A DNA stretch of 19,834 nucleotides from Metaruminococcus_A gallistercoris (GCA_904394975.1 CAJFNQ010000022.1:1-19834), one strand, 5' to 3'. Positions 8,222 through 15,238 are shown, counted from the stretch's first letter. Program-made: numbers and translations. The notes: generated by a model from the letters alone, not told the origin.

Positions 8222-9430
8222 TTATTTCTTGCCGTCAGCAAGCGCTTTGACTTTGATTGGGAGACCAAAGAGATTGATGAAGCCCTGCGAATCGGTCTGA
8301 TCGTATACATTGTCTTCATCAAATGTCGCGATCTCTTCGTTGTACAGAGAATACGGCGCGGTTACACCAGCGTTGATGATATTGCCCTTGTACAGTTTCA
8401 GCTTAACATCACCGGTTACATGCTCCTGAGTCGCATCCACAAACGCGGAAAGTGCTTCACGAAGCGGAGTAAACCACTGGCCGTTGTAAACAAGGTCAGC
8501 AAACTTCAAAGCGACCTGCTGTTTATAGTGCTGGGTCTCTTTGTCAATGGTGATGGTCTCAAGTACTTTATGCGCATGGTACAGGATGGTTCCGCCCGGG
8601 GTTTCGTACACGCCACGGCTCTTCATGCCGACGAGACGGTTCTCTACCAGGTCAGCGATACCAATGCCGTTTTCTCCGCCCAGTTTGTTGAGGGCTTTGA
8701 TGAGAGAAACGCCATCCATTTCTTTGCCGTCCAGCGCGGTCGGAATGCCCTTCTCAAAATGAAGGGTAATGTAAGTCGGCTGATCCGGCGCTTTTTCCGG
8801 AGAAACACCCAGTTCCAAAATCTTGTCATAATTCGGCTCATTTGCCGGATCTTCCAGATCCAGACCCTCGTGAGAAAGGTGCCAGAGGTTCATATCCTTG
8901 GAATAGTTGGTCTCACGGGTGAGTTTGATCGGAACATTTTTCGCGATGGCGTAGTCGATCTCTTCGTCACGGGATTTCAGATCCCAGATACGCCACGGAG
9001 CGATAATTTTCATATTCGGTGCAAATGCTTTGATTGCGAGCTCAAACCGGACCTGGTCGTTGCCCTTACCGGTACAGCCGTGGCAGATCGCGTCCGCGCC
9101 TTCTGCTTTGGCAATCTCAACAATACGTTTTGCAATGACTGGACGTGCGAACGAGGTACCAAGGAGGTAATCCTCTTCATAAACAGCGCCTGCTTTGAGG
9201 GTCGGGAAAATATAATCCTCAACAAATTCTTTCTGAAGATCCTCTATGTAAAGCTTGGAAGCGCCGGTTTTCAGCGCTCTTTCTTCGAGTCCGCCAAGTT
9301 CTGCATCCTGTCCCACATTACCCGCAACAGCAATGACTTCGCAGCCGTAGTTTTCTTTCAGCCACGGGATGATGATGGAGGTATCCAACCCGCCGGAATA
9401 CGCAAGTACAACTTTGTTCAGCTTTTCCAT
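8222..9430 (-). CDS. argG: Argininosuccinate synthase
   Basis: ArgG joins citrulline and aspartate using ATP, giving argininosuccinate. The 402-residue product has the PP-loop AYSGGLDTS at residues 10-18, followed by further family blocks such as GNVGQDAELGG, the ICHGCTGKGNDQVRFE segment and WRIWDLKSRDEEIDYA. Length and start fit the type 1 family. An AAAGGA site lies about ten bases before the ATG at 9430. It is the first gene of the arginine operon, which is unusual relative to orders that begin with argC but is seen in Clostridia. A sigma-A type promoter and ArgR-like boxes lie immediately upstream, so arginine-dependent repression is expected. The leader is short (about 35 nucleotides), leaving no room for a T-box or riboswitch. 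Confidence 0.97.
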   Translation of the reverse strand: MEKLNKVVLAYSGGLDTSIIIPWLKENYGCEVIAVAGNVGQDAELGGLEERALKTGASKLYIEDLQKEFVEDYIFPTLKAGAVYEEDYLLGTSFARPVIAKRIVEIAKAEGADAICHGCTGKGNDQVRFELAIKAFAPNMKIIAPWRIWDLKSRDEEIDYAIAKNVPIKLTRETNYSKDMNLWHLSHEGLDLEDPANEPNYDKILELGVSPEKAPDQPTYITLHFEKGIPTALDGKEMDGVSLIKALNKLGGENGIGIADLVENRLVGMKSRGVYETPGGTILYHAHKVLETITIDKETQHYKQQVALKFADLVYNGQWFTPLREALSAFVDATQEHVTGDVKLKLYKGNIINAGVTAPYSLYNEEIATFDEDNVYDQTDSQGFINLFGLPIKVKALADGKK

Positions 9431-9470
9431 TTTTCTTAAGTCCTTTCCAAACCTGAATTTCTTTATCTAT

Positions 9471-9498
9471 ATTATACATCCTTTTTGAAAGAATGCAA
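9471..9498 (-). promoter_or_regulatory. argG operon promoter
   Basis: On the minus strand a TTGCAT -35 element (9493-9498) is followed after 16 bases by a perfect TATAAT (9471-9476). Transcription should begin near 9464, giving a leader of about 35 nucleotides before argG. The -35 overlaps a sequence matching the right half of an ArgR box. Confidence 0.75.
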
Positions 9499-9504
9499 GC
9501 AAAA

Positions 9505-9542
9505 AGTGAATATTTATGCAATTTTGTGTATATTCATTCAAA
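9505..9542. promoter_or_regulatory. Two tandem ArgR (ARG box) operator sites
   Basis: TGAATATTTATGCA (9507-9520) and TGTATATTCATTCA (9527-9540) match the ARG box pattern TGAATWWWWATKCA, and their centres are 20 bases apart, close to two helical turns, as expected for hexameric ArgR/AhrC. They lie just upstream of the argG -35. A third, half-matching site (AATGCAAG, 9492-9499) covers the -35 itself. The family consensus is established knowledge; actual binding here is inferred. Confidence 0.7.
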
Positions 9543-9784
9543 CCGTCTGTTTTTTTGGCCTTTCTGAAATCCGTTTTATACAGTTTGACAAATAAAAGCG
9601 CAGTTTTCCTGTTTATACAATGTGAAGAGCGGAAAAAAACAGTATGTTTCCTTTTATTTTGCATGAATACGCTGTATATTTACCCACATTTTTCAAACAA
9701 CAAAAAACAACGTATACAGCTACTTCCATAAATGAATGCAAAATTTTACCGTTCCGCTAAACTATAAGCCGCCCTGATTGCCGC
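9541..9784. other. AT-rich intergenic region between the arginine operon and the flavin reductase operon
   Basis: Apart from the ArgR boxes on its left and the promoter on its right, I find no convincing gene. Short open frames on both strands have no ribosome sites or recognisable sequence. CATGAATA at 9662-9669 is a perfect ArgR half-site without a second half. Variants of TATACAG/CTGTATA recur around 9577, 9672 and 9713. A TTGACA at 9585-9590 has no -10 at a usable distance. Confidence 0.5.
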
Positions 9785-9813
9785 TTGTATTGTTCTACCG
9801 GTTTTGTTACAAT
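9785..9813 (+). promoter_or_regulatory. Promoter of the flavin reductase operon
   Basis: TTGTAT (9785-9790) and TACAAT (9808-9813) are separated by 17 bases. The predicted start near 9820 leaves a leader of about 22 nucleotides containing AAAAGGAGG before the ATG at 9842. Confidence 0.65.
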
Positions 9814-9841
9814 AATCTCATCATAAAAAGGAGGGCTGAAC

Positions 9842-10360
9842 ATGCCGCTGCAAAAAATCGACCCGCTTGCATTCAAAGAAAACATCTTTCAAAAAATCGG
9901 CTCTGAATGGTTCCTGCTCACCGCCGGAAATGAGGAAAACTGCAACACTATGACCGCCGCCTGGGGCGGACTGGGCTTTCTCTGGGGCAAAAACGTGGCG
10001 ACCGTTTATGTCCGCCAAAGCCGTTATACTTACGGATTCATGGAGGAAACCGACCGGTTTACCCTTTCTTTCTTCGGCGAAGGAAATCAGCGCGACGCGC
10101 TTGCCTTCTGTGGCAGCCGTTCCGGAAGAGACGTTGATAAGTTTGAGGCATGCGGACTGCATAAAATCCCGCTCGATGGCAGCACTGCCATTGAAGAAGC
10201 CGAACTTGTCATCACCTGCAAAAAGCTCTGCCGTCAGCCATTACTGCCGGAAAGTTTCACCGATCCATCGGTCATGGAGCATTATGCCGACCATGATTAT
10301 CACACCATGTATATCGGCGAAATCATAAACATTTACAGACAAACAGAGGGAGAGAAATAA
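9842..10360 (+). CDS. Flavin reductase-like domain protein
   Basis: The 172-residue protein resembles the FMN-binding split-barrel of the flavin reductase/flavoredoxin family, which binds FMN and passes electrons from NAD(P)H or protein partners. The characteristic stretch NTMTAAWGGLGFLWGKN (about residues 36-52) is followed by ATVYVRQSRYTY and DRFTLSFFGEG, blocks that line the flavin pocket. It is cytosolic, with no transmembrane segment or signal peptide. The start is clear, with AAAAGGAGG eight bases or less upstream. It is the first gene of a three-gene unit, and its stop is one base from the next ATG, so translation of the two is probably coupled. The neighbouring Cys-rich C_GCAxxG_C_C protein suggests a shared redox role, but the electron donor and acceptor are unknown. 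Confidence 0.85.
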   Translation: MPLQKIDPLAFKENIFQKIGSEWFLLTAGNEENCNTMTAAWGGLGFLWGKNVATVYVRQSRYTYGFMEETDRFTLSFFGEGNQRDALAFCGSRSGRDVDKFEACGLHKIPLDGSTAIEEAELVITCKKLCRQPLLPESFTDPSVMEHYADHDYHTMYIGEIINIYRQTEGEK

Positions 10361-10361
10361 C

Positions 10362-10901
10362 ATGCTTCAATCAGAGGCAAAACAGATTTTTCTGGACAGC
10401 GGACTCAGCTGGACCGCTCATGCCAGACGGGCGGCCGAACTGTTCGAACGCGGCTACAACTGCGCTCAGTCGGTTTTCGCGGCATTCTGTGAAGACTGCG
10501 GGCTGGATTTTGAGACCGCTCTTCTCCTCTCCTGTTCGTTTGGCGGAGGGATGGGACGGCTGCGGGAGGTCTGCGGCGCGGTCACCGGCGGAATGATGGT
10601 ACTCGGCCGTCTTGCGGGATATACCTCACCGGACTCCAAAGAACAGAAAGCGGAGCATTACGCCCGCATTCAGGCTTATGCCAAAGATTTTGAAAGGCTG
10701 TACCACACCTACCTTTGCAGAGACTTGCTTGGATTAAAAAACGGACGGGATGAACCAGAACCGGAAGCGCGCGCACAAGCCTATTATGAAACCCGCCCTT
10801 GCGTGTTTTTCATTGCCTGTTCCGCCGCTCTGGTGGATGGCATTTTAAAACGAGAGCAAAAATACTGGATCGGCGGCCCACGGCCTGAAAAACAACCGTA
10901 A
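10362..10901 (+). CDS. C_GCAxxG_C_C family redox-type protein
   Basis: The 179-residue protein belongs to the C_GCAxxG_C_C family, named for its conserved Cys spacing and common in anaerobes; its biochemical role is not established. Visible elements are GYNCAQSVFAAF (C34), the C43/C46 pair, LSCSFGGGMG (C58), VCGAVTGGMMVLG (C71), YLCRDLLG (C119) and RPCVFFIACSAALV (C147, C153). The Cys arrangement suggests metal or cluster binding, which is inference. The ATG at 10362 follows the preceding stop by one base and has GAGGGAGAG upstream, so it is translated as part of the same operon as the flavin reductase-like protein. No membrane segment is seen. The pairing with a flavoprotein makes an electron-transfer job plausible. 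Confidence 0.88.
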   Translation: MLQSEAKQIFLDSGLSWTAHARRAAELFERGYNCAQSVFAAFCEDCGLDFETALLLSCSFGGGMGRLREVCGAVTGGMMVLGRLAGYTSPDSKEQKAEHYARIQAYAKDFERLYHTYLCRDLLGLKNGRDEPEPEARAQAYYETRPCVFFIACSAALVDGILKREQKYWIGGPRPEKQP

Positions 10902-10919
10902 AAGAACGGAGGGTAACCT

Positions 10920-11594
10920 GTGGCATATCCAATGGTACATCTGCTCACCGCATTTGAAACAGCACAGCAGTGCGGAGTGATTCACAATCTGCCCGCATTT
11001 CTGCTGGGTTCTCTTGCGCCGGATTCCGTCCAGTTCCGAGAGGATTATCATTACACCATGAAAGAAAAAAGCCACGCATGGGCCTGCGGCCCACGCTGGG
11101 GCGAAGTGGAAGACAGTGAAAAATGGCTGAGAGATATCCGGTCGTTCTACCGGGAAAACCGTTCTCTTTACGACCGCGATTTTATGCTTGGATACATCAC
11201 CCATCTGCTCACCGACTGGCTGATGGATGTGGAAATCTGGCAGCCGCTTCTCACCGAACAGCACAGCGGTCTGATTCCGGACGCGGACAAGCGATACCGC
11301 AAAGAGTGTTACAAAACCGACTATGAACTATTCGCCGCCTGCCCGTACCAAGAGAAGCTGTGGAGCGCGCTAAAACTGGGAACGGTCGACGCCGTACCGC
11401 CGGTCATCCCGTTTGAACTTGTGTTTGCTCTGCGGGATTCTATTCTTTATGAGCAGTTTGCCGCGCCGCGGGAAAACGGGTTGGACGGATACCTGTTCTG
11501 CTCCCCGGAACGGATGCGCTGCTTTATTAATTCCTCTGTGCAGCACATTACAAAATGGCTGCAAAAAGAGGAACAGGAAGAACCGGAACGATAA
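10920..11594 (+). CDS. Zinc-dependent phospholipase C-like hydrolase
   Basis: The 224-residue protein looks like a soluble member of the zinc-dependent phospholipase C superfamily (all-helical, tri-metal site). Candidate metal ligands are H7, D35 in GSLAPDS, H44, H52 in EKSHAW, and H95, D99 and D103 in GYITHLLTDWLMD. The HxxxD pattern after a Gly-Tyr is typical. It has no signal peptide, unlike secreted phospholipases C, so a lipid substrate should not be assumed. The start codon is GTG at 10920, preceded by GGAGG seven bases upstream. It follows the C_GCAxxG_C_C gene by 18 bases and is the last gene of the unit, ending before a strong terminator. Family assignment is from motif memory and is moderately sure; the function is unknown. 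Confidence 0.65.
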   Translation: MAYPMVHLLTAFETAQQCGVIHNLPAFLLGSLAPDSVQFREDYHYTMKEKSHAWACGPRWGEVEDSEKWLRDIRSFYRENRSLYDRDFMLGYITHLLTDWLMDVEIWQPLLTEQHSGLIPDADKRYRKECYKTDYELFAACPYQEKLWSALKLGTVDAVPPVIPFELVFALRDSILYEQFAAPRENGLDGYLFCSPERMRCFINSSVQHITKWLQKEEQEEPER

Positions 11595-11618
11595 ATCGTT
11601 CTATCGTTAAAACGCCAA

Positions 11619-11656
11619 AAAGGCCCGGAACTGAAAGTATTCAGTTCCGGGCCTTT
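11619..11656. terminator. Bidirectional terminator between convergent genes
   Basis: A perfect 17-bp stem (11619-11635 with 11640-11656, AAAGGCCCGGAACTGAA) closes on the loop AGTA. The ends supply short T-runs on both strands (TTT on plus; CCTTTTTGG on minus). It lies between the plus-strand hydrolase stop at 11594 and the minus-strand esterase stop at 11701, so it serves both. Confidence 0.88.
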
Positions 11657-11700
11657 GATTCACTTATGCAAACCTGTTGCCATACAACATCCGAAAAAGC

Positions 11701-12696
11701 TCACTCAGCAAAAGGGATTTGCTCCAGCTCATCGGCAAGCGCCTGCGCCTGTTCAGGCGAAAGATTCTGCGGGTCGAACTTGGAATACTGCCATACTGAA
11801 TAACGGGAGACCAGCCGCGGCATGCTGTGGTGTTCAATGTCGGGCAAATATTTTAAAATTACCGCGCGTGCCGGCTCGTAACAGAGCATATCCCCCAGCT
11901 GGATGTCGCCCCCAAACCGTTTTTCCCCTTTGACTGTTTTATAAGAAAACTGGCGGTCAGGCGTTTGAAATGTTCCAAACAGGTGGAACAGCCAGTTAGC
12001 GCAAAGCGGAATCCACTGGGAAAAATCCTCGTCGGTATTTTCTAACACACCGTTTGAAGAAAGCGCCTTTCCGGTGGCCATGCCATGCTGGCCGTTTTGG
12101 AAGATGTGCATTTCAAACGGCACCGAGTACCGGTTGAGCTGCTCGGCAAACAGCAGGCTGTTGGCAACAGGAACGACCGGGTCTTCCCAGGTGTGAAACA
12201 AGAAGGTGGGCGGAGTGTCCGGCCCGATGTGGTCGGTCGGGCACGGGCGTTCTTTTGAAGCAAGAGCGCCGGAAGCGCCATATCCTAAAATGAGCGCATT
12301 TGGGCGAAGTTCGGGAGCACTCATAGTCGCAAGGCAGGCTGCGAGGTGCCCTCCTGCAGAAAAACCGCAGACCGCGATGCGGTCCGGGTCAAGGTTCCAT
12401 TCATCAGCGTGGGTGCGCAGCGCACGGATGGCGCCTTCCGCATCCAGAAGCGGCTGCGGAAATTTTGCTTTTTCCTTGACCGAATACCGTAAAACAAACG
12501 TTTGGAACCCCTGTGCGGAAAACGAAAGCGCGACCGGTTCCGCTTCCCGGTCAGAACAGCGCTGATAAGCACCGCCCGGAAAGATGAGAACAGCGGGACG
12601 CCGGTTCATATTGCTGAGTTCCGGAGAAGGTGTTTGTATGTAAGCGGTGAGTTTCCCAAGGCCGTCCGGGGCCAGGTCAAGTGTAAAACATTGCAT
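11701..12696 (-). CDS. Alpha/beta hydrolase (esterase/lipase, acetyl-xylan-esterase-like) with extra C-terminal module
   Basis: The 331-residue protein has an alpha/beta hydrolase domain over about residues 1-240. The oxyanion loop is FPGGAY (39-44), the nucleophile Ser113 lies in GFSAGG, the Asp is D172 in WEDPVVP and the His is H204 in GQHGM, so the triad is complete. The closest family feel is bacterial BD-FAE/Aes-like esterases that deacylate sugars. There is no signal peptide, so it probably acts in the cytoplasm. Residues from about 250 to 331 form an additional module (GDIQLGDMLCYEPARAVI, then a helical end) that resembles the small C-terminal segment seen in some GH3 beta-glucosidases; this is from memory and uncertain. 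AAGGAGG precedes the ATG. It has its own promoter, divergent from the GNAT gene. The substrate is unknown. Confidence 0.83.
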   Translation of the reverse strand: MQCFTLDLAPDGLGKLTAYIQTPSPELSNMNRRPAVLIFPGGAYQRCSDREAEPVALSFSAQGFQTFVLRYSVKEKAKFPQPLLDAEGAIRALRTHADEWNLDPDRIAVCGFSAGGHLAACLATMSAPELRPNALILGYGASGALASKERPCPTDHIGPDTPPTFLFHTWEDPVVPVANSLLFAEQLNRYSVPFEMHIFQNGQHGMATGKALSSNGVLENTDEDFSQWIPLCANWLFHLFGTFQTPDRQFSYKTVKGEKRFGGDIQLGDMLCYEPARAVILKYLPDIEHHSMPRLVSRYSVWQYSKFDPQNLSPEQAQALADELEQIPFAE

Positions 12697-12764
12697 GGTT
12701 TCGTTTCCTCCTTTTTATTGTCAGCGGGTGCGGTTATTTAACGCCGCGTTTTTTAATCAATTTC

Positions 12765-12793
12765 ATCATAACACCTGGAAAGCTGCTTCACAA
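12765..12793 (-). promoter_or_regulatory. Promoter of the alpha/beta hydrolase gene
   Basis: On the minus strand TTGTGA (12788-12793) and TATGAT (12765-12770) are 17 bases apart. The inverted repeat ACAAGA (12790-12795) / TCTTGT (12804-12809) overlaps the -35 and could be an operator. Confidence 0.55.
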
Positions 12794-12862
12794 GAATTTT
12801 TTGTCTTGTAAAACCCATCACATATAAAGCCAGACAGTTTATCTGCCCGGCTGTAATTTTGA

Positions 12863-12891
12863 TTGCATCCTCAATATGCTTTTGGTAGAAT
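12863..12891 (+). promoter_or_regulatory. Promoter of the GNAT-phosphatase operon
   Basis: TTGCAT (12863-12868) and TAGAAT (12886-12891) are separated by 17 bases, about 40 bases before the GNAT start codon. It is divergent from the hydrolase promoter. Confidence 0.65.
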
Positions 12892-12932
12892 TAACATAAC
12901 GGCTGATTACTTCAAAAAGGGGATGAATCTTA

Positions 12933-13421
12933 ATGGAACTGCTCATACGTCCCGCGGAAATCAACGACGCGCAGAGTATTCTTGATATCTATTCGCCCTA
13001 TATCCGGCAAACCGTGATTACATTTGAAACCGAAGTCCCGACCCTTTCAGAATTTTTCAAACGGGTGGAAACAATTTTGCAAAACTACCCTTATCTGGTC
13101 TGCGAAATCGGCGGAAAAACCGTCGGATACGCATACGCTTCCCGGCACCGCGAACGTGCCGCCTACCGGTACAGCACAGACCTTTCCATTTATGTGGACA
13201 TGGCTTACCGGCATCAGGGTATTGGGAAACAGCTGTACACAGAGTTATTCAAAGCGTTGGAATCCTACCCGTATTACACCGCGTACGCAAGCATCACCCT
13301 ACCCAACGAAAGCAGTGTTGGGCTGCACAAAGCGTTCGGGTTTCAGAAAATCGGCGTTTACCACAACGTTGGCTACAAGGCGGAAAGTGGCTGGATGTCG
13401 GATGGTTCGAAAAGCCACTAA
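12933..13421 (+). CDS. GNAT N-acetyltransferase, phosphinothricin-acetyltransferase-like
   Basis: The 162-residue protein is a single GNAT domain that moves an acetyl group from acetyl-CoA to an amine. It most resembles the phosphinothricin/methionine sulfoximine acetyltransferase group: IRPAEINDAQSILDIYSPYI at the N-terminus, TFETEVPT around 30-37, the acetyl-CoA loop YRHQGIGKQLY at 92-102 and NESSVGLHKAFGFQKIGV in the C-terminal half. Enzymes of this type often act on small amino acid analogues, but many family members have unknown substrates, so resistance should not be assumed. AGGGG precedes the ATG. A histidine phosphatase gene follows after 34 bases and is probably cotranscribed. Confidence 0.88.
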   Translation: MELLIRPAEINDAQSILDIYSPYIRQTVITFETEVPTLSEFFKRVETILQNYPYLVCEIGGKTVGYAYASRHRERAAYRYSTDLSIYVDMAYRHQGIGKQLYTELFKALESYPYYTAYASITLPNESSVGLHKAFGFQKIGVYHNVGYKAESGWMSDGSKSH

Positions 13422-13455
13422 AGCCATACGCCACACCAGAAAAAGGAGATTTGTT

Positions 13456-14037
13456 ATGACGACAGTGTATTTTATCCGACACGCAGAATCCGATTCATCC
13501 ATTCGCAACGCCATGACCCGCCCGCTGACCCCGAAAGGGCTGCAGGACCGGAAAAAAATCATCGACTTCTTGGAAGGGCAGCATATTGACGCAGTACTGT
13601 CCAGTCCATACCAGCGCGCAGTGGATACTGTAATCCCACTGGCAGAACAAAACGGTCTCTCAGTGCAGACGGTTGATGAATTCCGCGAGCACGAAACCGC
13701 CCTCGACGCTTTAAGCGACGAGGATTACTTTCGTGAAATACAGCGTTACTGGACGGACCTATCCTACAAAATCGGTTCAGACGAAAGTCTTGCGCAGGTA
13801 CAGTCGCGAAACATACATGCTCTGGAACATTTTCTTGCAAAATACAGCGGAAAAACCATTGCAATCGGCACACATGGCATGGCGTTATCCACGATTATCC
13901 ATTATTACGATCCTTCATTCGGCTACAAAGAGTTTGTTTCCATTGCAAAAATAAAGCCGTGGCTTGTCCGAATGACATTTCAGGGCAAACAATGCCTTTG
14001 TGTGGAACCAATCGACCTGTTTCACCCGGACAGGTGA
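13456..14037 (+). CDS. Histidine phosphatase family protein (phosphoglycerate mutase-like)
   Basis: The 193-residue protein belongs to the histidine phosphatase superfamily, which removes or moves phosphate through a phospho-His intermediate. The RHAES motif with catalytic His9 is at 8-12, the phosphate-binding Arg54 is in SSPYQRA, an acidic residue is in REHETAL near 78-84, and the second His140 is in GTHGMAL. It is shorter than true cofactor-dependent phosphoglycerate mutases, so it is more likely a phosphatase on a small metabolite. The ATG at 13456, with AAAAGGAGA upstream, is chosen; the open frame reaches back to 13024, but only by overlapping the GNAT gene in another frame. It is the second gene of the unit and ends 33 bases before a strong terminator. 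Confidence 0.87.
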   Translation: MTTVYFIRHAESDSSIRNAMTRPLTPKGLQDRKKIIDFLEGQHIDAVLSSPYQRAVDTVIPLAEQNGLSVQTVDEFREHETALDALSDEDYFREIQRYWTDLSYKIGSDESLAQVQSRNIHALEHFLAKYSGKTIAIGTHGMALSTIIHYYDPSFGYKEFVSIAKIKPWLVRMTFQGKQCLCVEPIDLFHPDR

Positions 14038-14069
14038 TATTTTCTTGCGGGCATTCATATTTTATAAAC

Positions 14070-14107
14070 AAACAGGGAAAGAGAACATTGATTCTCTTTC
14101 CCTGTTT
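14070..14107. terminator. Bidirectional terminator between the phosphatase gene and trxB
   Basis: A perfect 16-bp stem (AAACAGGGAAAGAGAA, 14070-14085, with 14092-14107) closes on the loop CATTGA. T residues follow on the plus strand (TTTT), and the A-rich left arm supplies T residues for the minus strand. It lies between two convergent genes. Confidence 0.82.
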
Positions 14108-14172
14108 TCCGTTTTCAGCTTTCTCGTACATTTGACCATTACGCCGCCGGAATTGGATGCTCATTTTTCAGC

Positions 14173-15087
14173 TCAAGCAAGCTCCTGCAGGTACTGAGCA
14201 GCCTGTGTTGCGGCGACCGCTCCGTCCGCTGCGGCGGTTACAAGCTGGCGCAGCAGTTTGGTGCGAGTATCCCCCGCAACAAATACGCCTGTAAGATTCG
14301 TTTTGCAGCTCTCATCCGCAACGATGTAACCAGCTTCGTCCAGTGTGACTTCCGGGGCAAATTCCTTGTTTTCCGGCTGTAATCCCACTGCCACAAACAC
14401 GCCGTCCACCTTGCGTTCGCTCTCATTCCCCTGTTTATCCACCAATATAACAGACTCAACCTTCATACCACCCCGAATCTGTTTTACCTGCGAATTGGGA
14501 ATAAATTCGATTTTCTCGTGCTTCAAAACCGCATCTACCGTGACCGCACTGGCGCGGAAACTGTCTCTGCGGTGGACAAGATAAACCTTTCTGCAAAGCT
14601 TGGCAAGATAGAGCGCATCATCCAAAGCGGTATTGCCCCCGCCGATGATGCAAACATCCTTTCCGCGGAAAAAGGCACCGTCGCAGGTAGCGCAGTAGGA
14701 AACACCGCGGCCGGAAAACTCTTCCTCACCAGGGCAGCCCAGTTTGCGGTGTTTGGCCCCGTTCGCGATGATGACTGTATCCGCTGTGATGGTTTTTCCG
14801 GAAACCGTCAGCGTTTTTTTAGTTCCAGAAAGTACATATTCCGACGGCTGACCGCTCAGAAGCTGAGCCCCGAACGACTCCGCCTGCCGTTTTAAGGTTT
14901 CCACAAAATCAAAACCGGAAATATGTTCAATGCCGGGGTAATTTTCCACATCCGGAGAAGTGACAATCTGTCCGCCCGGAAGATTGTTTTCCACCACCAG
15001 CACGCTCAGCCCGGAACGCGCAGCGTAAAGCGCCGCAGAAAAGCCTGCTGTTCCGCCTCCGATAATAACGACTTGATAATGTTCCAC
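14173..15087 (-). CDS. trxB: Thioredoxin reductase (NADPH)
   Basis: This FAD enzyme passes electrons from NADPH to thioredoxin in the cytosol. With the chosen start, the FAD loop GGGTAGFSAALYAAR is near residues 10-24, the redox pair C132-A-T-C135 lies in SYCATCDGAFF, the NADPH loop GGGNTALDDA and the HRRDSFRA motif follow, and GVFVAGDTRTKLLRQ near the C-terminus is the FAD-closing segment. Length (304 residues) is typical of low-molecular-weight TrxB. I chose the GTG at 15087, with AGGTGAG just upstream. An ATG at 15126 would add 13 residues, but it overlaps the -10 element of the likely promoter and so would not be in the mRNA. No thioredoxin gene is adjacent. A related ferredoxin- or NADH-linked specificity cannot be excluded. 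Confidence 0.94.
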   Translation of the reverse strand: MEHYQVVIIGGGTAGFSAALYAARSGLSVLVVENNLPGGQIVTSPDVENYPGIEHISGFDFVETLKRQAESFGAQLLSGQPSEYVLSGTKKTLTVSGKTITADTVIIANGAKHRKLGCPGEEEFSGRGVSYCATCDGAFFRGKDVCIIGGGNTALDDALYLAKLCRKVYLVHRRDSFRASAVTVDAVLKHEKIEFIPNSQVKQIRGGMKVESVILVDKQGNESERKVDGVFVAVGLQPENKEFAPEVTLDEAGYIVADESCKTNLTGVFVAGDTRTKLLRQLVTAAADGAVAATQAAQYLQELA

Positions 15088-15124
15088 AAGCCTCACCTGT
15101 CTTTCCTTGCAAAATGTTTCTTTC

Positions 15125-15152
15125 ATTTTACTATGCCACCCATTTTTGTCAA
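15125..15152 (-). promoter_or_regulatory. trxB: trxB promoter
   Basis: On the minus strand a consensus TTGACA (15147-15152) is followed after 16 bases by TAAAAT (15125-15130). Transcription would start near 15118, downstream of the upstream ATG at 15126, which supports the GTG start at 15087. Confidence 0.65.
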
Positions 15153-15238
15153 TATGCGAAGATAAAAAGTCAGCCGTATATTTTGTCCATCCGCCGAATA
15201 AGCATAGAGCAGAACGAGTAAAAGAAAGGAAGATCGCC

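Noticed and set aside
8138..9439. 433-residue open frame on the plus strand opposite argG
   Set aside because: It mirrors argG, has no family features, and would place a gene over the argG promoter side.
9431..9470. Possible T-box or riboswitch in front of argG
   Set aside because: The leader predicted from the promoter is only about 35 nucleotides, too short for either.
9585..9621. TTGACA with downstream TACAAT as a plus-strand promoter
   Set aside because: The spacing is 25 bases, too long for a sigma-A type promoter.
9467..9731. Small open frames on both strands in the argG upstream gap
   Set aside because: They lack ribosome sites, have low-complexity composition and cover the ArgR boxes.
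13024..13455. N-terminal extension of the histidine phosphatase frame
   Set aside because: It overlaps the GNAT gene in another frame; the RHAES motif near the internal ATG at 13456 and a good ribosome site mark the true start.
15107..15238. N-terminal extension of the P-type ATPase frame from an ATG at 15107
   Set aside because: It would overlap divergent trxB and its promoter, and the added residues have no family similarity; the TTG at 15239 has a proper ribosome site.
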